Shown one piece after another: positions 26,523 through 36,659 of a stretch of 64,000 bases of DNA; positions within the stretch are counted from its first letter, which is position 1; every line of letters starts with the position of its first letter. Origin of the DNA: Massilia sp. Root351 (GTDB lineage: Bacteria; Pseudomonadota; Gammaproteobacteria; Burkholderiales; Burkholderiaceae_D); assembly GCF_001425045.1 (NCBI RefSeq), contig NZ_LMDJ01000012.1:670141-734140 (forward strand), written 5' to 3'. The notes under the pieces were generated by a model. The model was not told the origin of the DNA. It worked only from the letters and a program-made list of their open reading frames with translations, and did not search any database. A program made the translations under genes and the position numbers.

Positions 26523-29500
26523 TTCACGCTCACGGCGGCATTCGGCAGCTCGGCGAAGGCTTCGGGGCTGTACATGGCTTCAACGCGCGTAGGCGGCAAC
26601 TGGAACTGGCCGGCGTTGTTCAGCCGGACCGTATACTCGACGCTCCACTTCCCTTTCGGCACGAACTCGTAGTAGGAACGGAACGCCTCGAAAGTGCGCT
26701 CCTGGAAGGCGGGCCACACCCAGCCCTGGCTCTTCTCGCCCGCCGTCAGCAGTTGCGAATCCTTGCCCAGCCCCGTGCCGAGCACGGAGGCGCTGGCGGG
26801 GATGGGGTCGTCCACCACCACCCAGGTCATGTCGGCCTGCGCTTCCAGGTCGAGCCGCACGCGGTAGACGTCGCCGCGCGTCCAGGCGCCCTTGACGGCC
26901 TGCTCGACCGGCGTGATGGTCTTGACGATCTTGTAGCCGGACGACACCGGCGCCTTGAGCGGAATGGCCGCCAGGCTCTGCACCGTCACCCAGGGCTTGC
27001 CGCTGCCCGCATGCTTGAGCGAGAGCTCGGCGGCCCCGCGCGGCCAGGCCAGCAGCGCGCTGCCGCTGGTCGCCTTGGCGTCCAGCGCCACGCTCTTGCT
27101 GGCATTGCCGATCGACGCCGTGCTGCTGCCGGCCACCGGTTCGCGCTCGAACTTGTCGGAGAATTTGTCCAGCGCCAGCACGCCCCAGGCGTTGGCCACC
27201 GTGGTGTTCCAGCGCCCCTTGTGCTGGCGCCCCAGCGCGCCGCGCGCGAGGCGCCCGATGTCGGACTGCCAGGACGGGTTGTCGGTCATGGCCAGCAGCA
27301 GGCGGTTGGCGTTGACGTCGCCGGACACCATCAGCCACCACCAGTTGTCATTGCGCTCGGTGGAGAAGCCCATGGTGGTGCCCTGCAGGTTCAGGCGCGA
27401 ACGCAGGATCTGCTGCGCCTGCGCCAGCCGCTTGTCGCGCTCGGGCAGCCCCTGGACGCGCTGGTGGATCAGGTACCAGTCGATGACGGCCGAGGTCGGC
27501 CACAAGTTGGGCTCGGGCGAGAATGATTCCAGCTCGGCGCCGGTGACGCGGTTGACGCGCGACAGCGCTTCCAGCGCGGCCACCTTGCGCACCGCCAGAT
27601 CGGCCGTGGCCAGCGGCGAGCCGCGCGTGATGCGGCCCTGCACGAAGTTGAGCAGCGCCTCTTCCATGCGCGCCTTGGCGTCGCCCGGAATCGGGAAGCC
27701 GGCTTCCTGGACGGCGGACAGCACATAGGCGGTCAGCGTATCGCTGCCCTGCTCCATGACGGGGAAGTACTTCAGCAGGCCGTCGTGGTCCAGATAGGCG
27801 GGCAATTGCGCAGCCAGATGCTGCCAGCGCTCGCGGTCGCGCAGCGCGATGGCGCGCGAGGTGTTTTGCTCGAAGCAGGTGTAGGGATAGGCCTGCATGT
27901 AGTCGCGCACGCCCGGCAGTTCGCTGCCCAGCCGCGCGGCGAACAGCGTCCGCACCCCGCCGCGTCCGGGCAGCGCGTCGGCGGGAATTTCCACTTTCAT
28001 CGTTTGCGGCTGGTCGAGCTGCAGCAGCGTGGCCTGCAGGGTGCGCACCGGCACCGCCGTCCTGACGGCCTGCTTCACGCGCAGCCGGTCCGACGACGCG
28101 GCCGGCGCAGCGCCGGGTTCCGCGGCCAATGCCCCGGCTGCCGGCATGCCGCTGGTGTGCGCGGTCACGTCCCATGCCAGTTCGCTGGCGCCGGAGGGCA
28201 CCTGGTAGTCCCAGCCGATTTCCTGCGCCATGCCGGCCGCGATGGCCACGCTCTGGCGCGGCAAGGCCTTGCCGGACACCTGCGCGCCCAGCTCCACCTT
28301 CAAGTCGCCCGCCGTGGCATTGCGCAGCGTGAAGCCGGCGCGGAACTTGTCGCCTTCGCGCACCACGGCTGGCAGGCCGGACAGCAGCATCAGGTCTTGC
28401 GTGCTGCGGATCTCGGCGCGGCCGCTGCCGAACAGGCCGGTATTGGCGCTGGCGATGGCGACGATGCGGAACGCGGTCAGCGAGTCGTTCAGCGGCACCT
28501 GCACGCTGGCTTCGCCGTTGGCGTCCAGCTTGACGCGGCCCTTCCAGAACAGCAGCGTGTCGAACAGTTCGCGCCCGCCGCCCTTGCCGCCGCCGCCGCC
28601 GTGCGGCACCGCCTTGCGCCCGAAATGGCGCTTGCCGACCACCTGCATCTGCGCGGTCGAGGTCTCCACCTGCAGCCCGCGCTGGCGCATCATCGTTTCC
28701 AGCAAGTCCCAGCTGGCGTTCGGCATCAGCTCCAGCAGGCCGACATCGACCGCCGCCAGCGCCACTTCGGCGCCGGCCGGCGCGGGCGTGCCGTCGGCCC
28801 GCGTGACCTTCACCGACACTTGCGCCTTCTGGCGCACCTTGTAGGTCTGCTGGTCGGTGTTCACCGCCACCTTCAGCTCGTGCGCGGCCCAGCCCACCTT
28901 CAGCTGCGCCACGCCCATCTTGTAGGCCGGTTTGCCCAGATCGACCAGCGCGGTCGGCTGCACGCCGGCCACGCGGCCGCGCACCACCAGTGCGGAAACG
29001 AACATATTTGGCGCGTAGTTCGGCTTGACGGGGATGCTGAACACCGGCGAGGCGCCCGACAGGTGCTTCACATACGTGTCGAGTATGCCCTCGCGCTCCA
29101 CGGTCACCAGCGCGGTCGCTTCGCGGAAAGGCATGCGCAGCTGGAAGCTGGCCGTTTCGCCCGGCTCATAGCGCTTGCGCTCGGGCAGCAGGTCGATGCG
29201 GTCGTCGTCGCTGGCCTTGAACCACCAGGCGTCGCCGTCGGCCACCCAGGTTTCGCGGCTGGTGACGGCCGCGCGCTGTTCGCCGTCCTGCGTGCGGGCG
29301 CGCAGGATCAGGTTGCCCGCCTCCGGCGCCGCCACTTCGCAGATCAAGAGGCCCTTGGCGTCGGTCTTGCCTTCGCAGGCCTTGCCGAGCGCCTTGATCT
29401 CGCTGTTGTTCTCATAGGCGTAGAAACCGCCGACCAGGCGCCGCCGGTGCGAATAGTTCAGGCGCTGGAAGAAGTCCACGTCCACCGGCGCGCCGGCCAC

Positions 29501-32236
29501 CGGCTTGCCTTGCGTGTCCAGCACGGCCACCTGGAACTTGAGCGCGGTCTTGCTCAGCACCCAGTTGTCCGGCTTGATGCCGATCACATAGTTCGATGGC
29601 CACAGCGCTATGGTGGTGGCCGAGGACAGCGTTTCGCCGTTGGCATCCTGGTAGGACATCTCGGCCAGCAAGGTGGCCGGCTGCTCCAGTTTGGGCAGCT
29701 TGTCGACCACGAAGCGCGCGCCGCCGGCACGGTCCAGGGTCAGATTGCGGGTCTGCACCGGCGCGCCAGCCTCGCCCTGCCCTTCCTCTTCGGCCATGCC
29801 CGGCTCTTCGCCGTCATCGCCGTCGCCCTCGAAGGACGCGGACTGCTCCACCTTGCCGGCCCGCACGTCGCCCATGGCAAAGGCGAAATCGTCGTAGTCC
29901 TCGAAATGCACGCCGCGGGGCTGCTGCGTGGTACGCAGCTTGACCTGGGCGCCGGCCGCACCACCGCCCGACAGATAGCTGAGCTGCAGGTCGAGCGCCA
30001 CCTGCTCGGCCTGCACCACCGGCGCCGGCGGGCCTTGCAGCAAGGCCTTCATGGTCGGGACGCGGAACTGTTCGACCCGGAACACGCCGCCGACGCGGCC
30101 TTCATACAGCACGTCGTACTCGCCCTGCTTGGCATCGGCCGGTATGGTCCAGCTGCTCTCCGCCACCCCGCCGCTGGACCAGACCAGCGGCAGCTCGTAT
30201 TTCTGCGCGCTGCCCTGGTGCGTGATCACCAGCCGCGTCTCCTTGCCCGGCTGCGTGGCATAGGCGAAGCCGTCCGAACTGCGGCGGCGGATGAAATGCT
30301 TCATGTGCACCGTTTCGCCGGCGCGCAGCAAGGTGCGGTCGAACACGGTGGTGGCGATGGTCTTGTCGGCGCGCAGATCGTCGGTGGGCACGTTGAAGCG
30401 CCACGGTTCGATGCCCTCGGACCAGTTGGACAGGGTGAATGTCATGTCGGCGCCGCTGCGGGCGCTGACGAAATAGCCTTCGCTGTACGGGCAGCCGTCG
30501 TGGAACAGTTCCTCGCGGATGCTGGCCACGCCGTTGGCGTCGGTCTTGCCCTGCCAGAGCAGCTTGCCGGAGCAGGCGCGCACCGCCACCTGCGCGTTGG
30601 GCACCGGCAGCCCCTTGTCGAGCGAGGTGACCCACACCAGCGAGGACTCGGCGCCGTGCTTGAAATGGGCCACCATATTGGTGACCAGGGCTGCCGCGCT
30701 GACATAAGCCATGCTGGGCTTGCCCTGCAGCGCCAGCCCGAGCTTGGGGCTGGCCAGTTCCACCACGTGGAAGCCGGGCTTGCGCAGCGGGATGCCGATC
30801 ACCTCGAAGGCCTTGCCCCCGCCCGGCTTGGGCAGCGTGAAGCGCTCGGTTTTCGGTTTCGGGCTGCCTTTCGGCTCCGTGAAGACCGATTCCTTCAGGC
30901 CCCACAGCTCGCCCGGCACCCAGCCCGCGCTGCGCTTGGCGCCATGCAGGCGGCGCAGCCAGTCCATCACTTGCCGGTCCTGCTGTTCGTCCGGGCCTTC
31001 CACGGTCAGCATGGCGCCGGCCGCACCGCTGGCCTTGGCCATGCGCCCGGCGATGCCCGCTTCCACATTGCGCACCGTGACCGGCAGCAGCCTGTCGCCG
31101 CGCGCCTCGATGATGCCGAAGCGGGCCGGAAATTTCACCAGCGGCGGCATTTCGCCGGTCTGCACGGCCAGCGGGAAGCGGGCCTGGTTCAGCAGGCTGC
31201 GGCCGGCGTCGTCCTTGAGCGCGTCCGGCAGCACCAGGCGCAGCCTGGCTTTCTCGGGGAAGGGGCCGACGATCAGCACCCCGCTCACGTACTCGGCCCG
31301 CTCGTCCTCCTTCGACAGTTTCGGCCCCCAGCGCTTGCCGCCCGGGCCGGTGATGGCGATGGCGCGCGCGTCCGCCGTGCGCACCATGGCGCTGAAACTC
31401 ACGCGCACCGGCTGGAACGGAATGCAGTGGCCCTTGGCGGAGGGACGCTCGCAATGGAAGGTGGCGGTGAAGTCGGGGCGCGTCTTGAAGCTCAGCACCT
31501 GGTCGTGCGCGTTGGCCAGGCCGCCGGGCGTGGCGATGGCGGCGCCCCACACCAGCGTCACCTTGGCGTTCTGCGGCAGGCTGCGCTTGCACTGCACAAC
31601 GCTGACCGGGGTTTTCCCGTCCCGGCCGGGGCGCATTTTGCGTCCGTCCAGCACCTGCTGGCGCTCCTTGCCCGTCAACAGCCGCACCGCGATTTTTTCG
31701 TTGATGCCCTCCGCCGTGCAGTAGGCGTGCTGCGCGATATCCGCCTCGCGCGCCGGCGCGTCGAGGGTCAGCACGAATATCTGGTTCTCGTCGAGATACC
31801 CGGCCCCTTCGTGCGGCAGCGAGGTCACGATGGACGGCCCGCCGGTGTTGAAGCTGTAGCTGCGCGCACCGCCCAGCCGCCTGCCTTCCACGTCCGCCAA
31901 CCCGGCCTTGAGCGTAAAGCGGCAGGCCACGCCGGCCGGCAGATCGCGCTCGAAGTCATACACCCAGTTGCGCCCATCGACCCAGCGCCCTTTGCCGGCC
32001 GCCACCGGCGCCGGCTCGCCCGCACCCGTGCCGGCGCCCTGCCCCGCGCCGCAATCGGCGTCGAAGGGATCGCTCAGGCGCGGCTCGCCGAACGGCACCA
32101 TCTGGGCGCTGAAGCGCGCCTTCACCTGCCGCACGCCTTTCACGGCATCCTGCGGTGAAAAAGCTTCCACCAGCGTCTGCGCCTGCACGGCAACAGGCAG
32201 CAGGCACAGCAGGGCTAAGGTCGATATGGCGCGCAT
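26519..32236 (-). CDS. yfhM: Bacterial alpha-2-macroglobulin (YfhM/MagD-type) with thioester
   Basis: This giant periplasmic protein (1905 aa) is related to eukaryotic alpha-2-macroglobulin and is thought to trap foreign proteases that breach the envelope. Visible parts are a Sec signal (MRAISTLALLCLLPVAVQAQ), multiple MG domains, the A2M region with the conserved GREL-LFWKG patch, and the thioester motif CFEQ at residues 1454-1457 in the helical TED domain. The C-terminus reads YEFVPKGKWSVEYTVRLN. Unlike E. coli YfhM, no lipobox Cys follows the signal. The ATG at 32236 has GGGAG 5 bases upstream. The gene is coupled to pbpC by a 4-base overlap. Confidence 0.95.
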   Translation of the reverse strand: MRAISTLALLCLLPVAVQAQTLVEAFSPQDAVKGVRQVKARFSAQMVPFGEPRLSDPFDADCGAGQGAGTGAGEPAPVAAGKGRWVDGRNWVYDFERDLPAGVACRFTLKAGLADVEGRRLGGARSYSFNTGGPSIVTSLPHEGAGYLDENQIFVLTLDAPAREADIAQHAYCTAEGINEKIAVRLLTGKERQQVLDGRKMRPGRDGKTPVSVVQCKRSLPQNAKVTLVWGAAIATPGGLANAHDQVLSFKTRPDFTATFHCERPSAKGHCIPFQPVRVSFSAMVRTADARAIAITGPGGKRWGPKLSKEDERAEYVSGVLIVGPFPEKARLRLVLPDALKDDAGRSLLNQARFPLAVQTGEMPPLVKFPARFGIIEARGDRLLPVTVRNVEAGIAGRMAKASGAAGAMLTVEGPDEQQDRQVMDWLRRLHGAKRSAGWVPGELWGLKESVFTEPKGSPKPKTERFTLPKPGGGKAFEVIGIPLRKPGFHVVELASPKLGLALQGKPSMAYVSAAALVTNMVAHFKHGAESSLVWVTSLDKGLPVPNAQVAVRACSGKLLWQGKTDANGVASIREELFHDGCPYSEGYFVSARSGADMTFTLSNWSEGIEPWRFNVPTDDLRADKTIATTVFDRTLLRAGETVHMKHFIRRRSSDGFAYATQPGKETRLVITHQGSAQKYELPLVWSSGGVAESSWTIPADAKQGEYDVLYEGRVGGVFRVEQFRVPTMKALLQGPPAPVVQAEQVALDLQLSYLSGGGAAGAQVKLRTTQQPRGVHFEDYDDFAFAMGDVRAGKVEQSASFEGDGDDGEEPGMAEEEGQGEAGAPVQTRNLTLDRAGGARFVVDKLPKLEQPATLLAEMSYQDANGETLSSATTIALWPSNYVIGIKPDNWVLSKTALKFQVAVLDTQGKPVAGAPVDVDFFQRLNYSHRRRLVGGFYAYENNSEIKALGKACEGKTDAKGLLICEVAAPEAGNLILRARTQDGEQRAAVTSRETWVADGDAWWFKASDDDRIDLLPERKRYEPGETASFQLRMPFREATALVTVEREGILDTYVKHLSGASPVFSIPVKPNYAPNMFVSALVVRGRVAGVQPTALVDLGKPAYKMGVAQLKVGWAAHELKVAVNTDQQTYKVRQKAQVSVKVTRADGTPAPAGAEVALAAVDVGLLELMPNASWDLLETMMRQRGLQVETSTAQMQVVGKRHFGRKAVPHGGGGGKGGGRELFDTLLFWKGRVKLDANGEASVQVPLNDSLTAFRIVAIASANTGLFGSGRAEIRSTQDLMLLSGLPAVVREGDKFRAGFTLRNATAGDLKVELGAQVSGKALPRQSVAIAAGMAQEIGWDYQVPSGASELAWDVTAHTSGMPAAGALAAEPGAAPAASSDRLRVKQAVRTAVPVRTLQATLLQLDQPQTMKVEIPADALPGRGGVRTLFAARLGSELPGVRDYMQAYPYTCFEQNTSRAIALRDRERWQHLAAQLPAYLDHDGLLKYFPVMEQGSDTLTAYVLSAVQEAGFPIPGDAKARMEEALLNFVQGRITRGSPLATADLAVRKVAALEALSRVNRVTGAELESFSPEPNLWPTSAVIDWYLIHQRVQGLPERDKRLAQAQQILRSRLNLQGTTMGFSTERNDNWWWLMVSGDVNANRLLLAMTDNPSWQSDIGRLARGALGRQHKGRWNTTVANAWGVLALDKFSDKFEREPVAGSSTASIGNASKSVALDAKATSGSALLAWPRGAAELSLKHAGSGKPWVTVQSLAAIPLKAPVSSGYKIVKTITPVEQAVKGAWTRGDVYRVRLDLEAQADMTWVVVDDPIPASASVLGTGLGKDSQLLTAGEKSQGWVWPAFQERTFEAFRSYYEFVPKGKWSVEYTVRLNNAGQFQLPPTRVEAMYSPEAFAELPNAAVSVK

Positions 32237-32265
32237 TTGAACTCCCGGGGCTGGATACAGCCCCC

Positions 32266-32294
32266 AGTGTTGCAAAGAGAATAATAGTTGTCAA
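32266..32294 (-). promoter_or_regulatory. Candidate sigma-70 promoter of yfhM-pbpC
   Basis: On the minus strand a perfect -35 TTGACA (complement of 32289-32294) is followed after exactly 17 bases by AACACT (complement of 32266-32271), a weak -10. It lies 30 bases before the yfhM start in the 172-base gap shared with the divergent TonB-dependent receptor gene. Confidence 0.4.
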
Positions 32295-32408
32295 CCAGCG
32301 AGCGGCAATACCACTCACAAAACGCATATCGAAGCGCGAATCCATTCGTTCCCGGCATGAGGGTGCGCTTGCTATGGTGCCAACTCTTTCAAAAAAAGAG
32401 ATAACGCA

Positions 32409-35099
32409 ATGACCACTACCCGATGCAAATTGAAACCGTTGACGGCCTGCCTGCTGGCAGCGCTGGGCAGCGCATCCTGGCAGGCGAACGCGCAAACCAC
32501 GGCGGCTGAACCGGCTGCCGTGATCGTGACCGGCTCGCGTATCCCGCGCGCCAGCCTGGAAGGACCGTCCGCCGTGACCGTCATCAGCGGCGAGGACATC
32601 ACCCGGCAAGGTTACAAAAACGTCTTCGACGCCCTCAGCAACCAGGTGCAGAACAGCGGCTTCGTGCAAGGCGCCGACTTCGGCAACACCTTCACGCCGT
32701 CCGCCAACGCCCTCAGCCTGCGCGGCCTGGGCCCCAACCACACGCTGGTGCTGCTCAACGGGCGCCGCCTGGCCGACTTCCCGATCGCCTACGAAGGCAC
32801 GGTCAACTTCACCAACCTGGCCAACATCCCCTCCTCCATCGTCGAACGCATCGAAATCCTGAACGGCGGCGCCTCGGCCATCTATGGATCGGACGCCATC
32901 GCCGGCGTGATCAACGTGGTACTGAAGAAAAAGAGCGACGGCTTCGACGTCAACCTGAAGGCCGGCAGCACCGAGCGCGGCGGCGGCGGCGACAAGCGCG
33001 TGCAGTTTAGCGGCGGCAGCAGCGGCGAGCGGCTCAATACCGTGTTCAGCCTGGAGCTGAGCAAGCGCGATCCCTTGTGGAGCAAACAGCGCGACTTCAT
33101 GGCCAGCAAGGCCGGCACGCCCTCCACCGTGCTGGCGCGCAAGGACGTCAAGACCGGCAACTACCTCAGCCTGGGCAACGCCTGCGCCGCTTTGGGCGAC
33201 CTGTTCGACGGCAGCACCATCACCTACACGGTGAAGAAAGGCAGCTACTGCGCCAGCCCGCAAGTGGGCCCGACCCACTGGACCGTGCAGACCGAAAACG
33301 TCAGCAAGAACGCCTTCGGCAGCGCCACCTATGCGCTGGCAGGCGCCACCACGCTGTTTGCCGACGTGCTGGTGGGCCGCAACGGGAGCGAAAACAACAC
33401 GCGCGGCCCGTCGTGGGCGGCCAACGCCACCGGCGTGTCCTACTTCGCCAACCAGCACACCGGCGCCTACGAGGCCTGGAACAAGTTCATCGCACCGGAA
33501 GAATACGGCGGCGTCTCGCGCTTCAACCGCAGCTGGGAAGACACGGCGGTGGCCACCACCCTGGGCCTGAAGGGCCGCCTGCCCGGCACGCAGTGGGACT
33601 ACGAAGCCGCCTACAACGCCTCCTTCTACCAGAGCAAGAACCAGGTGCCGCGCGCGCTGGCCAATATCGACAGCTTCTTCCTCGGCCCCAAGCTGGGCGT
33701 GGATGCGGCCGGCGTGCCGATCTATGCGCCCGATCCGGCGCGCCTGGCCAGGCGGCTGACGCCGGCCGAGTTCGACAGCATCATCGGCGCCTCGCACAGC
33801 GACGACGAATCGTGGACCAACACGCTGAGCTTTACCGCCAACGGCGAACTGCTGCAGCTGCCGGCCGGCGCGGTCAAGCTCGCCACCGTGGCCGAAGCGG
33901 GCCGCCAGGGCTACACCAACACGCCGGACGCGGGCATCAACGCGGGCCTGTTCAACACTGCCGCGCGCTCGGACCCGAACGGCGGCACGCGCACCCGCTA
34001 CGCGCTGGGCGTGGAGGCCAGCATCCCGCTGCTCAAGCAGCTCAGCTCCACCGTGGCGGGGCGCTACGACCGCTACAGCTTCGCCGGCCGCAACGAGGGC
34101 AAGTTCACCTACAACGGCGGGCTGGAGATCCGGCCCGCGCGCGACGTCCTGGTGCGCGGCAACTACGCCACCAGCTTCCGCGCGCCGGACATGAACTACA
34201 TCTACAAGTCGCGCGGCACCGGCTACTACTCGTCCACCACCGACTACTACCGCTGCCAGCTGGCCGGCCAGAAGATCGAGGACTGCGACTACGCCAATGT
34301 GTCGCCGGGAGCCGACTACGTGCAGCTGGGCAGCAAGGACCTCAGTTCCGAGAAAGGCAAATCGTGGGGCGTGGGCGTGGTGTGGTCGCCCAGCGCCAGC
34401 TTCGACGCCTCGGCCGACTACTGGAACGTGAAGATCGACGACCTGGTGACCAACCTGAGCGCGGGCAAGCTGCTGCGCGACGAGGCGGCCTGCCGGCTGG
34501 GCGGCGCGGACATCAGCTCGCCCAGCTGCGTGGACACCATCAACCGCATCAAGCGCTATCCGCTGACGGCGCTGAACAAGCCGGGCGAGATCCAGGAAAT
34601 CACGGTCAACCCGATCAACGCGGCGCACCAGAGCACCAGCGGCTTCGACCTGACGGCGCGCTACGCCTTGCGCGGCACGCGCTACGGCGACTTCGTGCTG
34701 CGCGGCAGCTACGCCAAGACGCTGACCAAGCGCTACAAGCAGTTCGAGGGGGACGAGGTGCAGGACGAGCTGCATGCACTGGACAACACCGACTGGCCGG
34801 ACAAGCTGAACGCCAGCCTGGCCTGGACCATCCGCGACTGGACCAGCACGGTATCGGTGAACCGCTACGGCAAGCTGCCGAACGGCGCGCAGGACGGCTA
34901 CCTGACGCCGACCGCGCTGGTGAATTTGAGCACCGTGTACCGCCTGAACAAGCGCACCACGCTGTCACTGATCGTCAACAACGTGTTCGACAAGATCAAG
35001 CACGACAGCACGGGCGGCTGGCCGAACTACCCGGTGGGCAGCTACAGCCCGGCCGGACGCGCCGGCTGGGTGGAGCTGAACTACCACTTCGGTTCTTGA
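32409..35099 (+). CDS. TonB-dependent receptor
   Basis: This outer-membrane active-transport receptor (896 aa) has a signal peptide (cleavage near residue 28, ANA-Q) and a TonB box-like VIVTGSRI. A plug domain follows (about 45-165, with GLGPNHTLVLLNGRRLADFP and IERIEILNGGASAIYGSDAIAGVINV), then a 22-strand barrel ending ELNYHFGS. The last strand usually ends in an aromatic residue; here Gly-Ser follow the Phe. Substrate is unknown: there is no adjacent FecIR, siderophore or sugar gene. It is divergent from yfhM and convergent with rlmD, 13 bases apart. Several Cys in the barrel loops suggest disulfides. Confidence 0.93.
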   Translation: MTTTRCKLKPLTACLLAALGSASWQANAQTTAAEPAAVIVTGSRIPRASLEGPSAVTVISGEDITRQGYKNVFDALSNQVQNSGFVQGADFGNTFTPSANALSLRGLGPNHTLVLLNGRRLADFPIAYEGTVNFTNLANIPSSIVERIEILNGGASAIYGSDAIAGVINVVLKKKSDGFDVNLKAGSTERGGGGDKRVQFSGGSSGERLNTVFSLELSKRDPLWSKQRDFMASKAGTPSTVLARKDVKTGNYLSLGNACAALGDLFDGSTITYTVKKGSYCASPQVGPTHWTVQTENVSKNAFGSATYALAGATTLFADVLVGRNGSENNTRGPSWAANATGVSYFANQHTGAYEAWNKFIAPEEYGGVSRFNRSWEDTAVATTLGLKGRLPGTQWDYEAAYNASFYQSKNQVPRALANIDSFFLGPKLGVDAAGVPIYAPDPARLARRLTPAEFDSIIGASHSDDESWTNTLSFTANGELLQLPAGAVKLATVAEAGRQGYTNTPDAGINAGLFNTAARSDPNGGTRTRYALGVEASIPLLKQLSSTVAGRYDRYSFAGRNEGKFTYNGGLEIRPARDVLVRGNYATSFRAPDMNYIYKSRGTGYYSSTTDYYRCQLAGQKIEDCDYANVSPGADYVQLGSKDLSSEKGKSWGVGVVWSPSASFDASADYWNVKIDDLVTNLSAGKLLRDEAACRLGGADISSPSCVDTINRIKRYPLTALNKPGEIQEITVNPINAAHQSTSGFDLTARYALRGTRYGDFVLRGSYAKTLTKRYKQFEGDEVQDELHALDNTDWPDKLNASLAWTIRDWTSTVSVNRYGKLPNGAQDGYLTPTALVNLSTVYRLNKRTTLSLIVNNVFDKIKHDSTGGWPNYPVGSYSPAGRAGWVELNYHFGS

Positions 35100-35112
35100 C
35101 GTAAACAGCAGC

Positions 35113-36546
35113 TTAAGCGGCGGCGCCGAGCGGGTTGACGGCGCCGTCCGGCTCCACGGCGGCCGGCATGTCGCGGCCGTCGGCCAGCTGGGTCACCGGC
35201 GCGTCGATGTTCAGGTCGAACACCGCCATCGATTCCACGTGCGAGGTGTGCGGGAACATGTTCACCACGCCGGCCTTGTTCAGCACATAGCCGCACAGGT
35301 GCACCAGCACGCCGGCGTCGCGCGCCAGCGTGGACGGGCTGCACGAGACGTACACGATGCGCTTCGGCAGCAGCGCCGGGTTGGTCTTCTTCAGTTCCGC
35401 CAGCGCCAGCGACAGGGCCAGCGCGCCGTCGCGCGGCGGATCGATCAGCATGCGGTCGAACTTGCCGAGCGCGATCAGGTCTTCCTTGCTTACCTCGAAC
35501 AGGTTGCGCGTCATGAAGCTGGTCTTTTGCGACACGCCGTTGACGACGGCGTTCGACAGCGCGCGCTCGGTCAGCGCGGTGCTGCCTTCGATGCCGACCA
35601 CTTCGCGCGCCTGGGTGGCCAGCGGCAGGGTGAAGTTGCCCAGGCCGCAGAACAGGTCGGCCACGCGGTCCTGCGGCTGCACTTCCAGCAGACGCAGCGC
35701 CTTCGACACCAGCACGCGGTTGATGTGGTGGTTCACCTGCGTGAAGTCGACCGGCTTGAACGGCATGCGCACGTTGAACTCGGGCAGCAAATAATGCAGC
35801 TGCTTGTCCAGCGGGTAGAACGGATAGGCGGTGTCCGGGCCTTTCGGCTGCAGCCACCACTGGATCCGGTACTGGTCGGCGAAGGCCTTCACCTTGGCTT
35901 CGTCATCGGCCGTCAGCGCCTCCATATTGCGCAGCACCAGCACGGTCAGGTCTTCGCCGATGGCCAGCTCGATCTGCGGCACCTTGTCGAAGATGCTCAG
36001 CGAGCCGACCAGCGCGCGCAGCGGCATCATCATGTCCGACACGTGCGGCGGCAGGATCTGGCAGCTCTGGATGTCGGCAACGTAGGACGATTTCTTTTCG
36101 TGGAAGCCCACCAGCACCGTGTTCTTCTTGGCCACGTGGCGCACCGACAGGCGCGCGCGGTAGCGGTAGCCCCAGGTCGGGCCGTACATCGGGCGCATCA
36201 CGTTGCCGGCCTTGACCTTGCTCAAGTGCCACAGGTTGTCCTCCAGCGTGCGCTGCTTGATGGCCACCTGCGCGCTCGGCTCCAGGTGCTGCATGGAGCA
36301 GCCGCCGCAATAGTCGAAGTGCACGCACTTGGGCTGGATGCGCATGGCCGACTCCTTGCGGATCTCGACCAGGCGGGCCGCTTCCCAGTTTTTCTTTTTC
36401 TTGAACGTTTCAAAGGTGACGCGCTCGCCCGGCAGCGCGCCTTCCACAAATATCACCTTGCCCGGCGTACCGTCTTCGTTTTCAAGGTGGCCGACGCCGC
36501 GGGCGTCCATGTCGAGCGATTTGATGTCGATGATAGTGTCTTGCAT
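35113..36546 (-). CDS. rlmD: 23S rRNA (uracil-1939-C5)-methyltransferase RlmD
   Basis: RlmD (RumA) methylates U1939 of 23S rRNA using SAM. The protein is 477 aa: an N-terminal TRAM domain, the iron-sulfur ligands C74, C80 and C83 (CVHFDYCGGC) with a fourth Cys in DIQSCQI, the SAM-binding DLFCGLGNFTLPLA, the LIDPPRDGA motif, and the catalytic Cys in VYVSCSPSTLARD. The start is the ATG at 36546 (MQDTIIDIKS); longer frames lack support. It follows rpoS on the opposite side of a palindromic repeat. Confidence 0.95.
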   Translation of the reverse strand: MQDTIIDIKSLDMDARGVGHLENEDGTPGKVIFVEGALPGERVTFETFKKKKNWEAARLVEIRKESAMRIQPKCVHFDYCGGCSMQHLEPSAQVAIKQRTLEDNLWHLSKVKAGNVMRPMYGPTWGYRYRARLSVRHVAKKNTVLVGFHEKKSSYVADIQSCQILPPHVSDMMMPLRALVGSLSIFDKVPQIELAIGEDLTVLVLRNMEALTADDEAKVKAFADQYRIQWWLQPKGPDTAYPFYPLDKQLHYLLPEFNVRMPFKPVDFTQVNHHINRVLVSKALRLLEVQPQDRVADLFCGLGNFTLPLATQAREVVGIEGSTALTERALSNAVVNGVSQKTSFMTRNLFEVSKEDLIALGKFDRMLIDPPRDGALALSLALAELKKTNPALLPKRIVYVSCSPSTLARDAGVLVHLCGYVLNKAGVVNMFPHTSHVESMAVFDLNIDAPVTQLADGRDMPAAVEPDGAVNPLGAAA

Positions 36547-36632
36547 AACGTTCAAGAGTATGGGGAAACGAAGCAAGGCTGCCGGGCGCGAGGCCGGCAG
36601 CCTTTCGGAAGGGCGTTATGATAGCAGATCGG

Positions 36633-36659
36633 CGGGTGAGCCTTGCCTGGCCCGCCCTA
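36633..36659. repeat. GGCGGGT...CCCGCC palindrome at the rpoS 3' end
   Basis: The sequence GGCGGGT at 36633 is mirrored by GCCCGCCCTAC ending at 36659. It shares its core with the repeats at 9963-10016 and 16385-16474. The last bases include the rpoS stop codon (complement of 36657-36659), so the element abuts or slightly invades the coding end. It may form the 3' hairpin of the rpoS transcript but has no T run. Confidence 0.4.

Noticed and set aside
27785..32158. A 1457-codon plus-strand open frame opposite the alpha-2-macroglobulin gene
   Set aside because: Low-complexity Ala/Arg/Gln/His product without motifs, exactly antisense to a clear gene.
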